NCBI RefSeq assembly: GCF_036237315.1
Contig: NZ_CP108356.1
Coordinates: forward strand, 620,001-684,000
DNA from: Streptomyces sp. NBC_01351
GTDB taxonomy: Bacteria > Actinomycetota > Actinomycetes > Streptomycetales > Streptomycetaceae
Direction of reading: 5' to 3'
Length of the DNA stretch: 64,000 nucleotides
A program made the translations under genes and the position numbers. The notes below the pieces were generated by a model. It searched no databases. It was not told the origin of the DNA and worked only from the letters and a program-made list of their open reading frames with translations. Shown here piece by piece: positions 9,401-17,159 of this stretch. Numbering within the stretch: position 1 is the stretch's first letter; each line of letters begins with the position of its first letter.

Positions 9401-11268
9401 CCGGGAGCATCGTGGAGGAGGTGCGGCGGATCTCCCCGCCGGCGCCCCCGCACGACTGGTCGCAGCTGCTCGGCGCGATCGACGCCGCGGCCTGGCGGGC
9501 GGCGGTGGCACCGACCCCCGACACGGAGCGGGCGGCGCTGCTGGCGCTCCTGGACACCTGGGCCGACCAGCCGTTCGCCCGTGCGGGCGGCCGGTGGTGG
9601 GTGGGCGTTTCCGACTCCGGGGCCCTGGACGGGCTTCGTGCGGGCGGGACCGCCGTGGCCTCCGCCGCGGTACGGGCCGGAGGGGCGCGGTACTGGTTCG
9701 TCGCGCCCGCCGCCGAGGGCGCGGACGGCGACCGCGCGCCGGCGCAGGCCCCGGACGCGCGGCTCGTACGGGTGGAGCGGGACGACGCCGCCCGGCTGCG
9801 CGCCCTGGTGGCGGCGGTCGAGGCGCACGGGCCGATCCCGGTGCCGGAGTCCGCGGCCGTGCGCTTCGCCGAACTGACGGGCGTGCGCAGGGCCCTGGCG
9901 CGGCTGGTGGTGGCCGGTCTGGTCGGCCGGGCCGACCGGGACGAGGACAGCGCCCTGGCGCGCAAGGCCCCCTACAAGGCGACCCCGATGACCGTGGAGT
10001 CGTACGAGCGCCTGCGCGCGCGGCTCGGAGCTGCCGGTCGGCGGGCCGTGCTGGCCGCCGGCCTGCCCGAGGACCCGGCCGAGCTGTGGCGGCCGGGCGG
10101 GATCGAGGCCGCCGTGGAACGGATGGCCGGGGTGTGGCGGGAGCGGATCGGGGCCCGGCCGGCCGTGCACGACGAGGTCGCCGACGCCCTGGAGGCCGAC
10201 CTGGGGCTGTCGGAGGTGTGGGCCAGGCGGCTGGCGGGCGGCTACGAGGCCGCCGAGGACTCGACGGTGCCCGCGACGGACTGGGTGCTCTCGGCGACCC
10301 CGTACGGCATCGGCGTGGAGGTCAGGGCCGTGCCGCCGGCCGGGCCCGAGCTGCCCTACCGCACCCCGGTGGGCCTCTCGCTCGGGCAGATCGCGAGCGC
10401 GCTGGTGTGGGCGTGGACGGACCGGCCCGTCGGGGATCCCGCGGTGGCCGGCGCGACGGCCCTGTACGAGCGGCTGCGGGCCGAGCTGGAGCGGCCGGAG
10501 CTGCTGCTGGCGCTGCCGGGCGGGCGGGTACAGGACACCTCGGAGCGGATCGCCGAGCGGTTCGGGCCCGGCCTGCTTGCGGTATCGATGGACCGGCGCA
10601 CGGAGAAGGGGCCGGTTCCGGTGACCGCGTACGACTCCGGCCCGCTGGTGGTGTGCGCGCCCGGCGGCGCCTCCTTCCTGCGGCCGGCCGCGGTCGCCGA
10701 CCCCGAGGTATGGCGGCGGGTCCGAGAGGTGACCGACCTCGCCGAGGAACTGGACCGGGTGGCACCGCTGCTGGCCGGCGGCGGCCTGGACCGGATGATG
10801 CGCCGGGCCGTGTCGGGCGTGGTGCCCGACGGTGCGTACGAGGCGGATCCCCGGCAGTCCTGCCCGGAGCTGGTCACGCGGGTGGCGGCGCAGCTCGGCG
10901 TGGGCCCGGACGCCGCCGCGCTGTACCTCCAGCTGGCGACGCTGGCCGCGCCCACCGACCGCAACGTGCGGCGGTGGAACGGCTGGTCGACCAAACGTCA
11001 GGCGGAGGTCCGGGCGGAACTCCTCGCCACCGGCGCGGTGGTGGAGGCCAAGCGGGCGCGGGCGGGCCGGACCGTGTTCCTGCCCGGGGAGTGGACCGAC
11101 CTGAAGGCCCCGCACCTGCCGCTGGAGACGGTGAAGCTGACGAGCCACCAGGTGCGCCCGCTGTGGCGTGACCGGATCCACGCCCCGTTCGGTCCGGTGC
11201 TGCCGACCGCGCCCCTGCACGAGATGTTCGCCGAGGCCTGGGAGCGGTGGCCTGGCGGGGGGCGCTAG
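6457..11268 (+). CDS. Giant protein of unknown function, about 1,603 residues
   Basis: One uninterrupted reading frame of about 1,603 codons starting at ATG 6457 (MIDSLDALLPTAG). An in-frame start 33 codons earlier would run into the neighbour's control region. No signal peptide or membrane segments are evident, so it is probably cytoplasmic. A helical N-terminal half is followed by an acidic Ala/Glu/Ser linker at about residues 488-522 containing a repeated DAGSE, then a beta-rich central part with many aromatic and Gly-Gly motifs, and a helical C-terminal half. The composition resembles the very large partner proteins of MoxR/vWA ATPase systems in Streptomyces, but no ATPase or vWA gene lies next to it here, so I do not assign a function. 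Third-position GC is strong throughout, supporting a real gene. Confidence 0.85.
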   Translation: MIDSLDALLPTAGAHASTTYADWVAAHDPDASGTARDLIADMRSELGRSWTKPGRFVDTMAARARRLPPAHLPWFWDTVGHRLIGYGSRPGGRAYAAARAAEAEHGLPVDPGYRRANALLFAWGGAMPAKEFGAHQRFLAETLEPAAAHAALDAFLTAWAGSPADLPADLVRRVRASAKAAGHGDEEVARLVGAILSVTRKKSVPDALLTAAGPVLAARPPADPVAAGLLEVFPEGVTDGGAWLRLLIGCGATGAMESGRVVPEDGLHHWVGNFVRMYQYAAQSGGGVGRQPLPGEFLDLVGRLGPRLRAAGAPVTVHTTRHHYQGFDADVLDACLAAGVAVVDPGPEVRMRFWGERSRRDLVALAADPVFGSRLEGTVHAGLLPNSSVARLRRPGSAVTLLPGNEGIANEVAGRVGKLVGAVGGGGMAGAEEAVAELETLLDRPTVSALGGIADALAEAGAAGALRRSLAAGLPEELAWPALESVYAEFAAAAAPEGDAGSEASPEPDAGSEVGAAPGEADQILPGVAGVTSTWPVLTVFGRDRAVAVAPDGVRASCRFTVPDGATMYAVHYAGGSFLVSWTLKPSPYYCDTAVWAERPEEPFAPDQLSGLVPFGGSLDGAYGFQFETADGGGRHGGLRALRPGGTEGIDGAELQLGDGSRIWTNAVFGRRPWEPADPLTGERCGATELPDFPGRPASADPAAEPSEAGMTLAREALQLAPLPAGLADSPLGSRDGLVGTRVLFRTRHRDHAPDHYLVESVDGRTARFDIDRPGQEPWGLWAPPEGAVEDVVLAEAQTRTGVRAYAPDGALLWELDGHQSPRHPRVKPKRRATASGGVALPPAFWYLLRTRDAAGSRALRTVGRDCADALLAAALDGDEALRTAVARELPEVTDPVLVEAVVAVGVRAARVEERRRALHRRVTLLAEAPPALPRRSAPDTELVPALFGLVSDGERDGRRGLREVALPATLSALAADGACLAGSIVEEVRRISPPAPPHDWSQLLGAIDAAAWRAAVAPTPDTERAALLALLDTWADQPFARAGGRWWVGVSDSGALDGLRAGGTAVASAAVRAGGARYWFVAPAAEGADGDRAPAQAPDARLVRVERDDAARLRALVAAVEAHGPIPVPESAAVRFAELTGVRRALARLVVAGLVGRADRDEDSALARKAPYKATPMTVESYERLRARLGAAGRRAVLAAGLPEDPAELWRPGGIEAAVERMAGVWRERIGARPAVHDEVADALEADLGLSEVWARRLAGGYEAAEDSTVPATDWVLSATPYGIGVEVRAVPPAGPELPYRTPVGLSLGQIASALVWAWTDRPVGDPAVAGATALYERLRAELERPELLLALPGGRVQDTSERIAERFGPGLLAVSMDRRTEKGPVPVTAYDSGPLVVCAPGGASFLRPAAVADPEVWRRVREVTDLAEELDRVAPLLAGGGLDRMMRRAVSGVVPDGAYEADPRQSCPELVTRVAAQLGVGPDAAALYLQLATLAAPTDRNVRRWNGWSTKRQAEVRAELLATGAVVEAKRARAGRTVFLPGEWTDLKAPHLPLETVKLTSHQVRPLWRDRIHAPFGPVLPTAPLHEMFAEAWERWPGGGR

Positions 11269-11289
11269 GCGGTCTCCTGCGGAGCGGGC

Positions 11290-11316
11290 CCGGCCGGTTG
11301 CACCGGGGCCGGCCGG
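11290..11316 (+). terminator. Candidate terminator hairpin after the giant gene
   Basis: The self-complementary octamer CCGGCCGG occurs at 11290-11297 and 11309-11316, about 20 bases past the stop codon, and can form an 8-bp stem extended by two wobble pairs. No T-run follows. Confidence 0.45.
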
Positions 11317-11451
11317 TGGGGCGGGCGGGCTCAGCCGGGGCGGGGTCGGTGTCGGTGTCGGGGTCGGCCGTGGCCGGGCGCGCGCCGGGGCGTCTCCTCG
11401 GGCGTCGAACGGTTCCAGGGGTCGGAGGACCGAGGGGGTTGCGTTCGACGC

Positions 11452-11598
11452 CCTGCGGGGACGCCCCGCCACACACCCGACCCCGTCCGGGCCTGGGTGA
11501 CTGGGCGGGGCGCCGCGCCCTGCGGGGACGCCCCACCGCACACCCGACCATGTCCGGACCTGCGGGGACGCCCCGACGCACACCTGGCCCTGTTCGGA
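11452..11598. repeat. Three imperfect tandem copies of a ~40-base GC-rich repeat
   Basis: The core CCTGCGGGGACGCCCC starts at 11452, 11519 and 11559. Each core is followed by a related arm of the form R-CC/AC-RCACACC-YGRCC and then G-T-C/T-CGG. Copies two and three are 40 bases apart; copy one carries about 27 extra bases. The core holds GGGGACGCCCC, a near-palindrome able to fold back. Confidence 0.75.
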
Positions 11599-11839
11599 CG
11601 GGCATGTACCGGGCTGATCCGCGCCGTGTACCGGGACCGAGGGGCAGAAGGAGGCCGCACACGCCCTCCTGCCGCCGAGCGGCCCCGCACGAGTGCGCGT
11701 TCGGGTGACAACGGCCGCCGGGTTCCGCGCGCCCGCGGTCCGCGTACCGGAACATCTCAGGCGGCCGGTCATGCCCCGGTCACGCACTGCCGATCCGGCC
11801 CCGCGCGGCCGCGGCTCCGGTCCGTCGCAGGGAGACCAC

Positions 11840-13603
11840 GTGCACGTCCTGCTCGTCGCGAGTGCTTTCAACAGCCTCACCCAGCGGGTCCACGCCGAGC
11901 TGCGCGATCACGGCCACAGTGTCGCGGTGGAGCTGGCGCTCCCGTCCGCCGATCTCGCCGACGCGGTCCGCAGGCACCGGCCGGACCTGGTGGTCGCGCC
12001 GATGCTGACCTCGGCCGTGCCCGAGGAGGTCTGGTCCGCCCACACCTGTCTGATCGTCCACCCCGGTCCGCTCGGGGACCGGGGCCCCTCCTCCCTGGAC
12101 CGGGCCGTCCACGAGGGTGCCCCGCGGTGGGGTGTCACGGTGCTGCAGGCCAATGCGGAGATGGACGCCGGCGATGTGTGGGCCACGGTCGCATGCCCGG
12201 TGCCGAGCCCTCCGGTGTCCAAGAGCACCTGGTACCGGGGCGAGGTCGCCGACGCGGCCCTGGAAGCCGTCCTGCTCGCCGTGGAGCGCTTCGCCTCCGG
12301 CACGTACGCCCCCGAGCCGCAGGGCGAGGGCCGCGTCCTGCCGCTGTTGCGCCAGGAGGAGCGCCGGATCGACTGGCTGCGGGACGACACCGAGCGGGTA
12401 CTGCGCCTGCTGCGGGCCGCCGACTCCCGGCCCGGCGTACGGGACGAGCTGCTGGGCGGCGTGTGGTTCCTGCACGGCGGCCACCCCGAAGATCGGCTGC
12501 GCGGCCGGCCGGGAGAACTGCTCGCCACCAGGGCGGGGGCGATCTGCCGGGCCACCGTCGACGGGGCCGTCTGGATCCCGGAGCTACGGGCCCGGCGCGC
12601 GCCGGGGCAACCGGCCCGTCCCAAGCTTCCCGCCACGCTCGCGCTCGGCGACCTGCTGCCCGCGCTGCCGGAGCTCCCCGCCGCTGCGGGCCCGCGGACC
12701 TGGTCCGACATCGACTACCGCGAGGAGGGCGGGGCCGGGTTCCTGTCGTTCTCCTTCCCCGGCGGCGCGATGGGCACCGACCACTGCCGGCGCCTGCTGG
12801 ACGCCTACCGCGCCGCCTGCACCCGCCCCACCTCGGTGCTCGTCCTCGGCGGCGGCCGGGACTTCTTCTCGAACGGCATCCACCTCGGCGTCATCGAGGC
12901 CGCGGCCGACCCGGCCGAGGAGTCCTGGGCCAACATCAACGCCATGGACGACCTGGTGGAGGCCGTCCTCACCACCACCGACCGGCTCGTGGTCTCCGCG
13001 CTGGGCGGCAACGCGGCCGCCGGTGGGGCGATGCTGGCCCTCGCCGCCGACGAGGTGTGGTGCCGCTCGGGCGTGGTCCTCAATCCGCACTACCGGCTCA
13101 TGGGCCTGTACGGCTCGGAGTTCTGGACGTACACGCTGCCGCGCCGGGTCGGCGCGGCCGTATCGGAGCGCCTCATCACCGAGGCCCTGCCGCTGAGCGC
13201 AGAGGCCGCCCGGAGGCTCGGCCTGGTCGACCGGACGATCGGCTGCCCGCCCGCGGAGTTCGCCGACCGGGCCGCGTCGCTCGCGGCGCAGCTCGCCGGC
13301 CACCCGGCCACCGCCACGCGGATCACCGGGAAGAAGGCGCGCCGGGAGCTCGACGAGGCGGAGCTCCCGCTGGCGGCCTACCGCGCGGCCGAGCTGGACC
13401 GGATGCGGCGGACCTTCTTCACCCGAACGGCCCCGTACCACGGGCTGCGGCGGTCCTTCGTACGCAAGGAGCGCCCCGACGCCACCCCGCCCCATCTGGC
13501 CCGGCCCGTACCGGGTCGGCACGGGTCCCCGCCGCCCGCGAGAACGGCCCGCGTCACCGGACCGGGTGTACATGACGGGGCACGGGACCCCGCCGGCTGC
13601 TAG
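11840..13603 (+). CDS. hypX: HypX, hydrogenase CO-ligand synthesis protein
   Basis: 587-residue two-domain maturation protein that makes the carbon monoxide ligand of the [NiFe] active site from a formyl group during aerobic growth. The N-terminal half is formyltransferase-like, with HPGPLGDRGPSSLD at 74-87 as the folate-binding loop region. The C-terminal half is a crotonase-like domain, with LGGGRDFFSNGIHLG near 335-350 and ALGGNAAAGGAMLALAADE near 386-405. The GTG at 11840 is chosen because GGGAGA precedes it and MHVLLVASAFN begins the conserved fold; earlier in-frame ATGs give a low-complexity extension. It is the first gene of the hydrogenase locus, 96 bases before the small subunit. Its presence fits a hydrogenase matured in air. 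Confidence 0.93.
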   Translation: MHVLLVASAFNSLTQRVHAELRDHGHSVAVELALPSADLADAVRRHRPDLVVAPMLTSAVPEEVWSAHTCLIVHPGPLGDRGPSSLDRAVHEGAPRWGVTVLQANAEMDAGDVWATVACPVPSPPVSKSTWYRGEVADAALEAVLLAVERFASGTYAPEPQGEGRVLPLLRQEERRIDWLRDDTERVLRLLRAADSRPGVRDELLGGVWFLHGGHPEDRLRGRPGELLATRAGAICRATVDGAVWIPELRARRAPGQPARPKLPATLALGDLLPALPELPAAAGPRTWSDIDYREEGGAGFLSFSFPGGAMGTDHCRRLLDAYRAACTRPTSVLVLGGGRDFFSNGIHLGVIEAAADPAEESWANINAMDDLVEAVLTTTDRLVVSALGGNAAAGGAMLALAADEVWCRSGVVLNPHYRLMGLYGSEFWTYTLPRRVGAAVSERLITEALPLSAEAARRLGLVDRTIGCPPAEFADRAASLAAQLAGHPATATRITGKKARRELDEAELPLAAYRAAELDRMRRTFFTRTAPYHGLRRSFVRKERPDATPPHLARPVPGRHGSPPPARTARVTGPGVHDGARDPAGC

Positions 13604-13645
13604 CAAGAAGGGTGGGGCCCATGGGTCCCGGGCGGTCACGCGCCG

Positions 13646-13680
13646 CCCCTCCCACCCCCGCTCCCGCTCCCCGCTCCCCC
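13646..13680 (-). promoter_or_regulatory. C-rich tract with G-quadruplex potential before hhyS
   Basis: The + strand reads as six runs of three to five C separated by loops of one to three bases; the minus (template) strand therefore has six G-runs in 35 bases. It ends six bases before the AAGGAGG ribosome site of the small-subunit gene. The structure is directly visible; any effect on transcription is inference. Confidence 0.55.
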
Positions 13681-13699
13681 TTCGCAAGGAGGCATCCGC

Positions 13700-14755
13700 A
13701 TGGATGCAGCAACGTCGGACCCGGTAGAGGACCCCCTGATCCACATCCTCTGGATCAACGCGGGCTTGAGTTGCGACGGCGACTCCGTGTCCCTGACCGC
13801 GGCGATGCAGCCGAGCATCGAGGAGATCGTGACGGGGACGCTGCCCGGGCTCCCCCGGATCGCCGTGCACTGGCCGCTGATCGACTTCGAGTGCGGCCCG
13901 GTCGGCGGCGCGGACACGTTCATCGAGTGGTTCTTCAAGGGCGAGCGGGGCGAGATCGATCCGTTCGTGCTGGTGGTCGAGGGGTCCATCCCCAACGAGA
14001 AGATCAAGCCCGAGGGCTACTGGTGCGGCTTCGGCGACGATCCGGCCACCGGCCAGCCCATCACCACGAGCGAGTGGATCGACCGGCTGGCCCCCAAGGC
14101 CCTCGCCGTGGTGGCCATCGGCACCTGCGCCACGTACGGCGGCATCCACGCGATGGAGGGCAATCCCACGGGCGCCATGGGCGTGCCCGACTACCTGGGC
14201 TGGGACTGGAAGTCCCACGCGGGGATCCCGATCGTGTGCGTGCCGGGCTGTCCGATCCAACCGGACAACTTCTCGGAGACCCTGACGTACCTGCTGTACC
14301 AGGCGGCCGGCTCGGCCCCGATGATCCCGCTCGACGACAAGCTGCGGCCCACCTGGCTGTTCGGCAACACGGTCCACGAGGGCTGTGACCGCGCGGGCTA
14401 CTACGAGCAGGGCCAGTTCGCCGAGACCTACGACTCCCCCAAGTGCCTTGTCAAGATCGGCTGTTGGGGCCCGGTGGTCAAGTGCAATGTGCCCAAGCGC
14501 GGCTGGATGAACGGCATCGGCGGCTGCCCGAACGTGGGCGGCATCTGCATCGCCTGCACGATGCCCGGCTTCCCCGACAAGTTCATGCCGTTCATGGACA
14601 AGCCGCCGGGCGCCACGGTCTCCACCAACGCCAGCGGCGCGTACGGCGCGGTGATCCGCAGGCTCCGGGCGATCACGCTGCACACCGTGGACCAGGAGCC
14701 CAAGTGGCGCCGCTCCGGCGAGAAGCTGACGACGGGCTACCGCCCGCCCTGGTGA
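13700..14755 (+). CDS. hhyS: [NiFe]-hydrogenase small subunit, group 1h
   Basis: 351-residue iron-sulphur subunit of a group 1h (formerly group 5) high-affinity hydrogenase, which passes electrons from the active site through three clusters. No Tat signal is present, as expected for this group. The proximal-cluster motif is AGLSCDGDSV, where C25 and D28 replace the usual CxxC; an Asp ligand to the proximal [4Fe-4S] cluster is the known hallmark of group 1h. Further cluster cysteines are in GTCATYGG, VPGCPIQPDN and the C-terminal set (VHEGCDRAG, SPKCLVKIGCWGP, GGCPNVGGICIACTMPGF). It starts at ATG 13700 after an AAGGAGG site. The large subunit follows 80 bases downstream. It probably scavenges trace H2 for respiration during starvation or in spores. 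Confidence 0.97.
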   Translation: MDAATSDPVEDPLIHILWINAGLSCDGDSVSLTAAMQPSIEEIVTGTLPGLPRIAVHWPLIDFECGPVGGADTFIEWFFKGERGEIDPFVLVVEGSIPNEKIKPEGYWCGFGDDPATGQPITTSEWIDRLAPKALAVVAIGTCATYGGIHAMEGNPTGAMGVPDYLGWDWKSHAGIPIVCVPGCPIQPDNFSETLTYLLYQAAGSAPMIPLDDKLRPTWLFGNTVHEGCDRAGYYEQGQFAETYDSPKCLVKIGCWGPVVKCNVPKRGWMNGIGGCPNVGGICIACTMPGFPDKFMPFMDKPPGATVSTNASGAYGAVIRRLRAITLHTVDQEPKWRRSGEKLTTGYRPPW

Positions 14756-14765
14756 CCGGCCCCGG

Positions 14766-14792
14766 GCCCGGGCCACGGCTCCGGACCCGGGC
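14766..14792 (+). promoter_or_regulatory. Stem-loop between small and large subunit genes
   Basis: GCCCGGG at 14766-14772 pairs with CCCGGGC at 14786-14792, with two further inner pairs around a bulge. It sits in the 80-base spacer inside the operon and could stabilise or partly terminate the transcript; the role is unproven. Confidence 0.35.
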
Positions 14793-14835
14793 ACACCTCC
14801 TCCCCCCACACTGAAGAAGGGTCACGGCAGACACG

Positions 14836-16620
14836 ATGGAACCGAAGACGAAGGCGGCCGGTGACGGCAGCGGCCTGGTCGAGATGGCGTGGGATCCGAT
14901 CACCCGGATCGTGGGCAGTCTCGGCATCCACACGAAGATCGACTTCAAGCAGAAGCGGGTCGCCGAGTGCTACAGCACCTCGTCGGTCTTCCGTGGCTAC
15001 AGCGTCTTCATGCGCGGCAAGGATCCCCGCGACGCGCACTTCATCACCAGCCGCATCTGCGGCATCTGCGGTGACAACCACGCCACGTGTTCCGTGTACG
15101 CGCAGAACATGGCCTACGGGGTGAAGCCGCCGCACCTCGCCGAATGGATCATCAACCTCGGCGAGTCCGCGGAGTACATGTTCGACCACAACATCTTCCA
15201 GGAGAACCTGGTCGGGGTCGACTACTGCGAGAAGATGGTCCGCGAGACCAACCCCGGCGTGCTGGAGCTGGCCGAGCGGACCCAGGCCCCGCACGCCGGC
15301 GAGCACGGCTACCGCACCATCGCCGACATCATGCGCTCGCTCAACCCCATCGAGGGCGAGTTCTACCGCGAGGCCCTCCAAGTCAGCCGGTACACACGGG
15401 AGATGTTCTGCCTGATGGAGGGGCGCCACGTGCACCCCTCCACGCTCTACCCGGGCGGCGTCGGCACCATCGCCTCGGTCCAGCTCTTCACCGACTACAT
15501 GAGCCGCCTGATGCGGTACGTGGAGTTCATGAAGAAGGTGGTGCCGCTGCACGACGACCTGTTCGACTTCTTCTACGAGGCCCTGCCCGGCTACGAGGAA
15601 GTGGGCCGCCGGCGCGTCCTGTTGGGGTGCTGGGGTGCGCTCAACGACCCCGAGTACTGCGACTTCACGTACGCCAACATGACGGACTGGGGACGGAAGA
15701 TGTTCGTCACCCCGGGCGTGATCGTGGACGGCAAGCTGGTCACCAACGACCTCACCGAGATCAACCTCGGCATCCGCATCCTGCTGGGCAGCTCGTACTA
15801 CGACGACTGGGAGGGACGCGAGCAGTTCGTCACGCACGACCCGCTCGGCAACCCGGTCGACCCGCGCCACCCGTGGAACCAGCACACCATCCCGGCCCCG
15901 CAGAAGCGGAACTTCGACGACAAGTACAGCTGGGTGATGTCGCCCCGCTGGTTCGACGGCAAGGACCACCTGGCGCTCGACACCGGCGGCGGCCCCATCG
16001 CCAGGCTGTGGTCCACGGCCCTGTCCGGTCTGGTGGACGTCGGCTACGTCAAGGCCACCGGGCACAGCGTGGTCATCAACCTGCCGAAGACCATGACCAA
16101 GCCCGAGACCCGCTTCGAGTGGCAGATCCCGAAGTGGAGCAACGCCCTGGAGCGCAACCGCGCCCGCACCTACTTCCAGGCGTACGCGGCGGGCATCGCC
16201 CTGCACTGCGCCGAGAAGGGGCTGGCGGAGGTCCGCGCCGGACGCACGCAGACCTGGGAGAAGTTCGAGGTGCCGAACGAGTCGATCGGCGTCGGCTTCA
16301 CCGAGGCCGTACGGGGCGTCCTGTCGCACCACATGGTGATCCGCGACGGGAAGATCGCCAACTACCACCCGTATCCGCCGACCCCGTGGAACGCCAGCAC
16401 CCGCGACACCTTCGGCACTCCGGGACCGTACGAGGACGCCGTGCAGAACACCCCCATCTTCGAGGAGAACTCCCCGGAGAACTTCAAGGGCATCGACATC
16501 ATGCGGGCGGTGCGCAGCTTCGACCCCTGTCTGCCGTGCGGGGTGCACATGTACGTGGGCGGCGGCAAGACCGTCAAGACCATGCACGTGCCCACCGGCC
16601 TGAGCGGACTGGGCGGATGA
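14836..16620 (+). CDS. hhyL: [NiFe]-hydrogenase large subunit, group 1h
   Basis: 594-residue catalytic subunit holding the Ni-Fe(CN)2CO centre that splits H2. The L1 motif RICGICGDNH is at 73-82 (C75, C78) and the L2 motif DPCLPCGVH at 563-571 (C565, C568). The 23 residues after H571 are the C-terminal extension expected to be removed by the maturation protease once nickel is inserted; the protease gene is in the same operon (19940). It starts at ATG 14836 after a GAAGAAGG site. Its stop overlaps the start of the NifU-like gene (ATGA). With the small subunit it forms the enzyme core; no cytochrome b partner is encoded nearby. Confidence 0.97.
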   Translation: MEPKTKAAGDGSGLVEMAWDPITRIVGSLGIHTKIDFKQKRVAECYSTSSVFRGYSVFMRGKDPRDAHFITSRICGICGDNHATCSVYAQNMAYGVKPPHLAEWIINLGESAEYMFDHNIFQENLVGVDYCEKMVRETNPGVLELAERTQAPHAGEHGYRTIADIMRSLNPIEGEFYREALQVSRYTREMFCLMEGRHVHPSTLYPGGVGTIASVQLFTDYMSRLMRYVEFMKKVVPLHDDLFDFFYEALPGYEEVGRRRVLLGCWGALNDPEYCDFTYANMTDWGRKMFVTPGVIVDGKLVTNDLTEINLGIRILLGSSYYDDWEGREQFVTHDPLGNPVDPRHPWNQHTIPAPQKRNFDDKYSWVMSPRWFDGKDHLALDTGGGPIARLWSTALSGLVDVGYVKATGHSVVINLPKTMTKPETRFEWQIPKWSNALERNRARTYFQAYAAGIALHCAEKGLAEVRAGRTQTWEKFEVPNESIGVGFTEAVRGVLSHHMVIRDGKIANYHPYPPTPWNASTRDTFGTPGPYEDAVQNTPIFEENSPENFKGIDIMRAVRSFDPCLPCGVHMYVGGGKTVKTMHVPTGLSGLGG

Positions 16621-17159
16621 GCGCCGCGCAGACGGGCGTCGCGGTGGACGCGCGGCAGGCCGGGCAGCGGGTGGACGAGGTGCTCGACCGGCTCGCCGCC
16701 ACGGGCGACCGGGCGGCATGCGCCGCCGCCGAGGAACTGGTCCGGGTCCTCATGGAGTTCTACGGGGCCGGGCTCGCCCGCATCACGGAGCGGCTCGGCG
16801 AGAACGGCCTGCGCCCGCTGCTGGACGACGAGCTCGTCGCGAGCCTGCTGGCCCTGCACGACCTCAACCCCGAGGACGTACACGCCCGGATCGGTCGGGC
16901 ACTGCGCTCCGTACGGGAGCCCGTGGAGCTGCTGGACTTCGACGCGGCCTCGGGTGTGCTGCGGCTGCGCGCGGCGGCCACCGGCGGTTGCGGCTGCGGC
17001 AGTTCGGAGGCCGGCTCGTCCGGTGTGCCGCGCGACGTGGCGGACGCCCTGGCGGCCTTCGCGCCCGAGGTGACCTCCGTCGAGGTGGAGAAGGCGGCCC
17101 CGGCCCCGGCTCTGCTGCAGATCGGTACCCGCCCGCAGGCCCCGGCACGGGTCCGGTGA
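16617..17159 (+). CDS. NifU-like hydrogenase-associated protein
   Basis: 180-residue protein whose C-terminal half resembles a NifU C-terminal (iron-sulphur scaffold) domain: a helical region at about 40-100 with LHDLNPEDVHARI, then VREPVELLDFDAASGVLRLR leading to GGCGCGSS. In ordinary NifU domains this point has a CxxC motif; here only C125 and C127 (CGC) are present, which is unusual. The ATG at 16617 overlaps the large-subunit stop by four bases and its own TGA overlaps the next start. It may deliver or hold an iron-sulphur cluster for the hydrogenase or its electron acceptor. The family link is fairly clear, the activity is inference. Confidence 0.8.
   Translation: MSAAQTGVAVDARQAGQRVDEVLDRLAATGDRAACAAAEELVRVLMEFYGAGLARITERLGENGLRPLLDDELVASLLALHDLNPEDVHARIGRALRSVREPVELLDFDAASGVLRLRAAATGGCGCGSSEAGSSGVPRDVADALAAFAPEVTSVEVEKAAPAPALLQIGTRPQAPARVR

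Larger units (their letters stand above)
11269..11839. other. 571-base intergenic region with repeats upstream of hypX
   Basis: No credible gene is seen. It contains a GC-rich hairpin just past the giant gene's stop, a short tract of GGTGTC-like hexamers around 11340-11370, three copies of a CCTGCGGGGACGCCCC repeat at 11452-11598, and the leader of hypX. The element TGTACCGGG occurs twice (near 11605 and 11629). Confidence 0.6.

Noticed and set aside
11452..11598. CRISPR array
   Set aside because: Only three imperfect copies with unequal, related spacers and no cas genes; it is an ordinary degenerate tandem repeat.
7027..11880. A 1,617-codon open frame on the minus strand
   Set aside because: It is the antisense shadow of the giant + strand gene; its product is a low-complexity Arg/Gly/Pro/His mixture with no fold signature, as expected in GC-rich DNA.
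15087..16616. Long alternative frame through the large-subunit gene
   Set aside because: Only its last part (from 16617) is a real gene; the rest is an Arg/Pro-rich shadow of hhyL.
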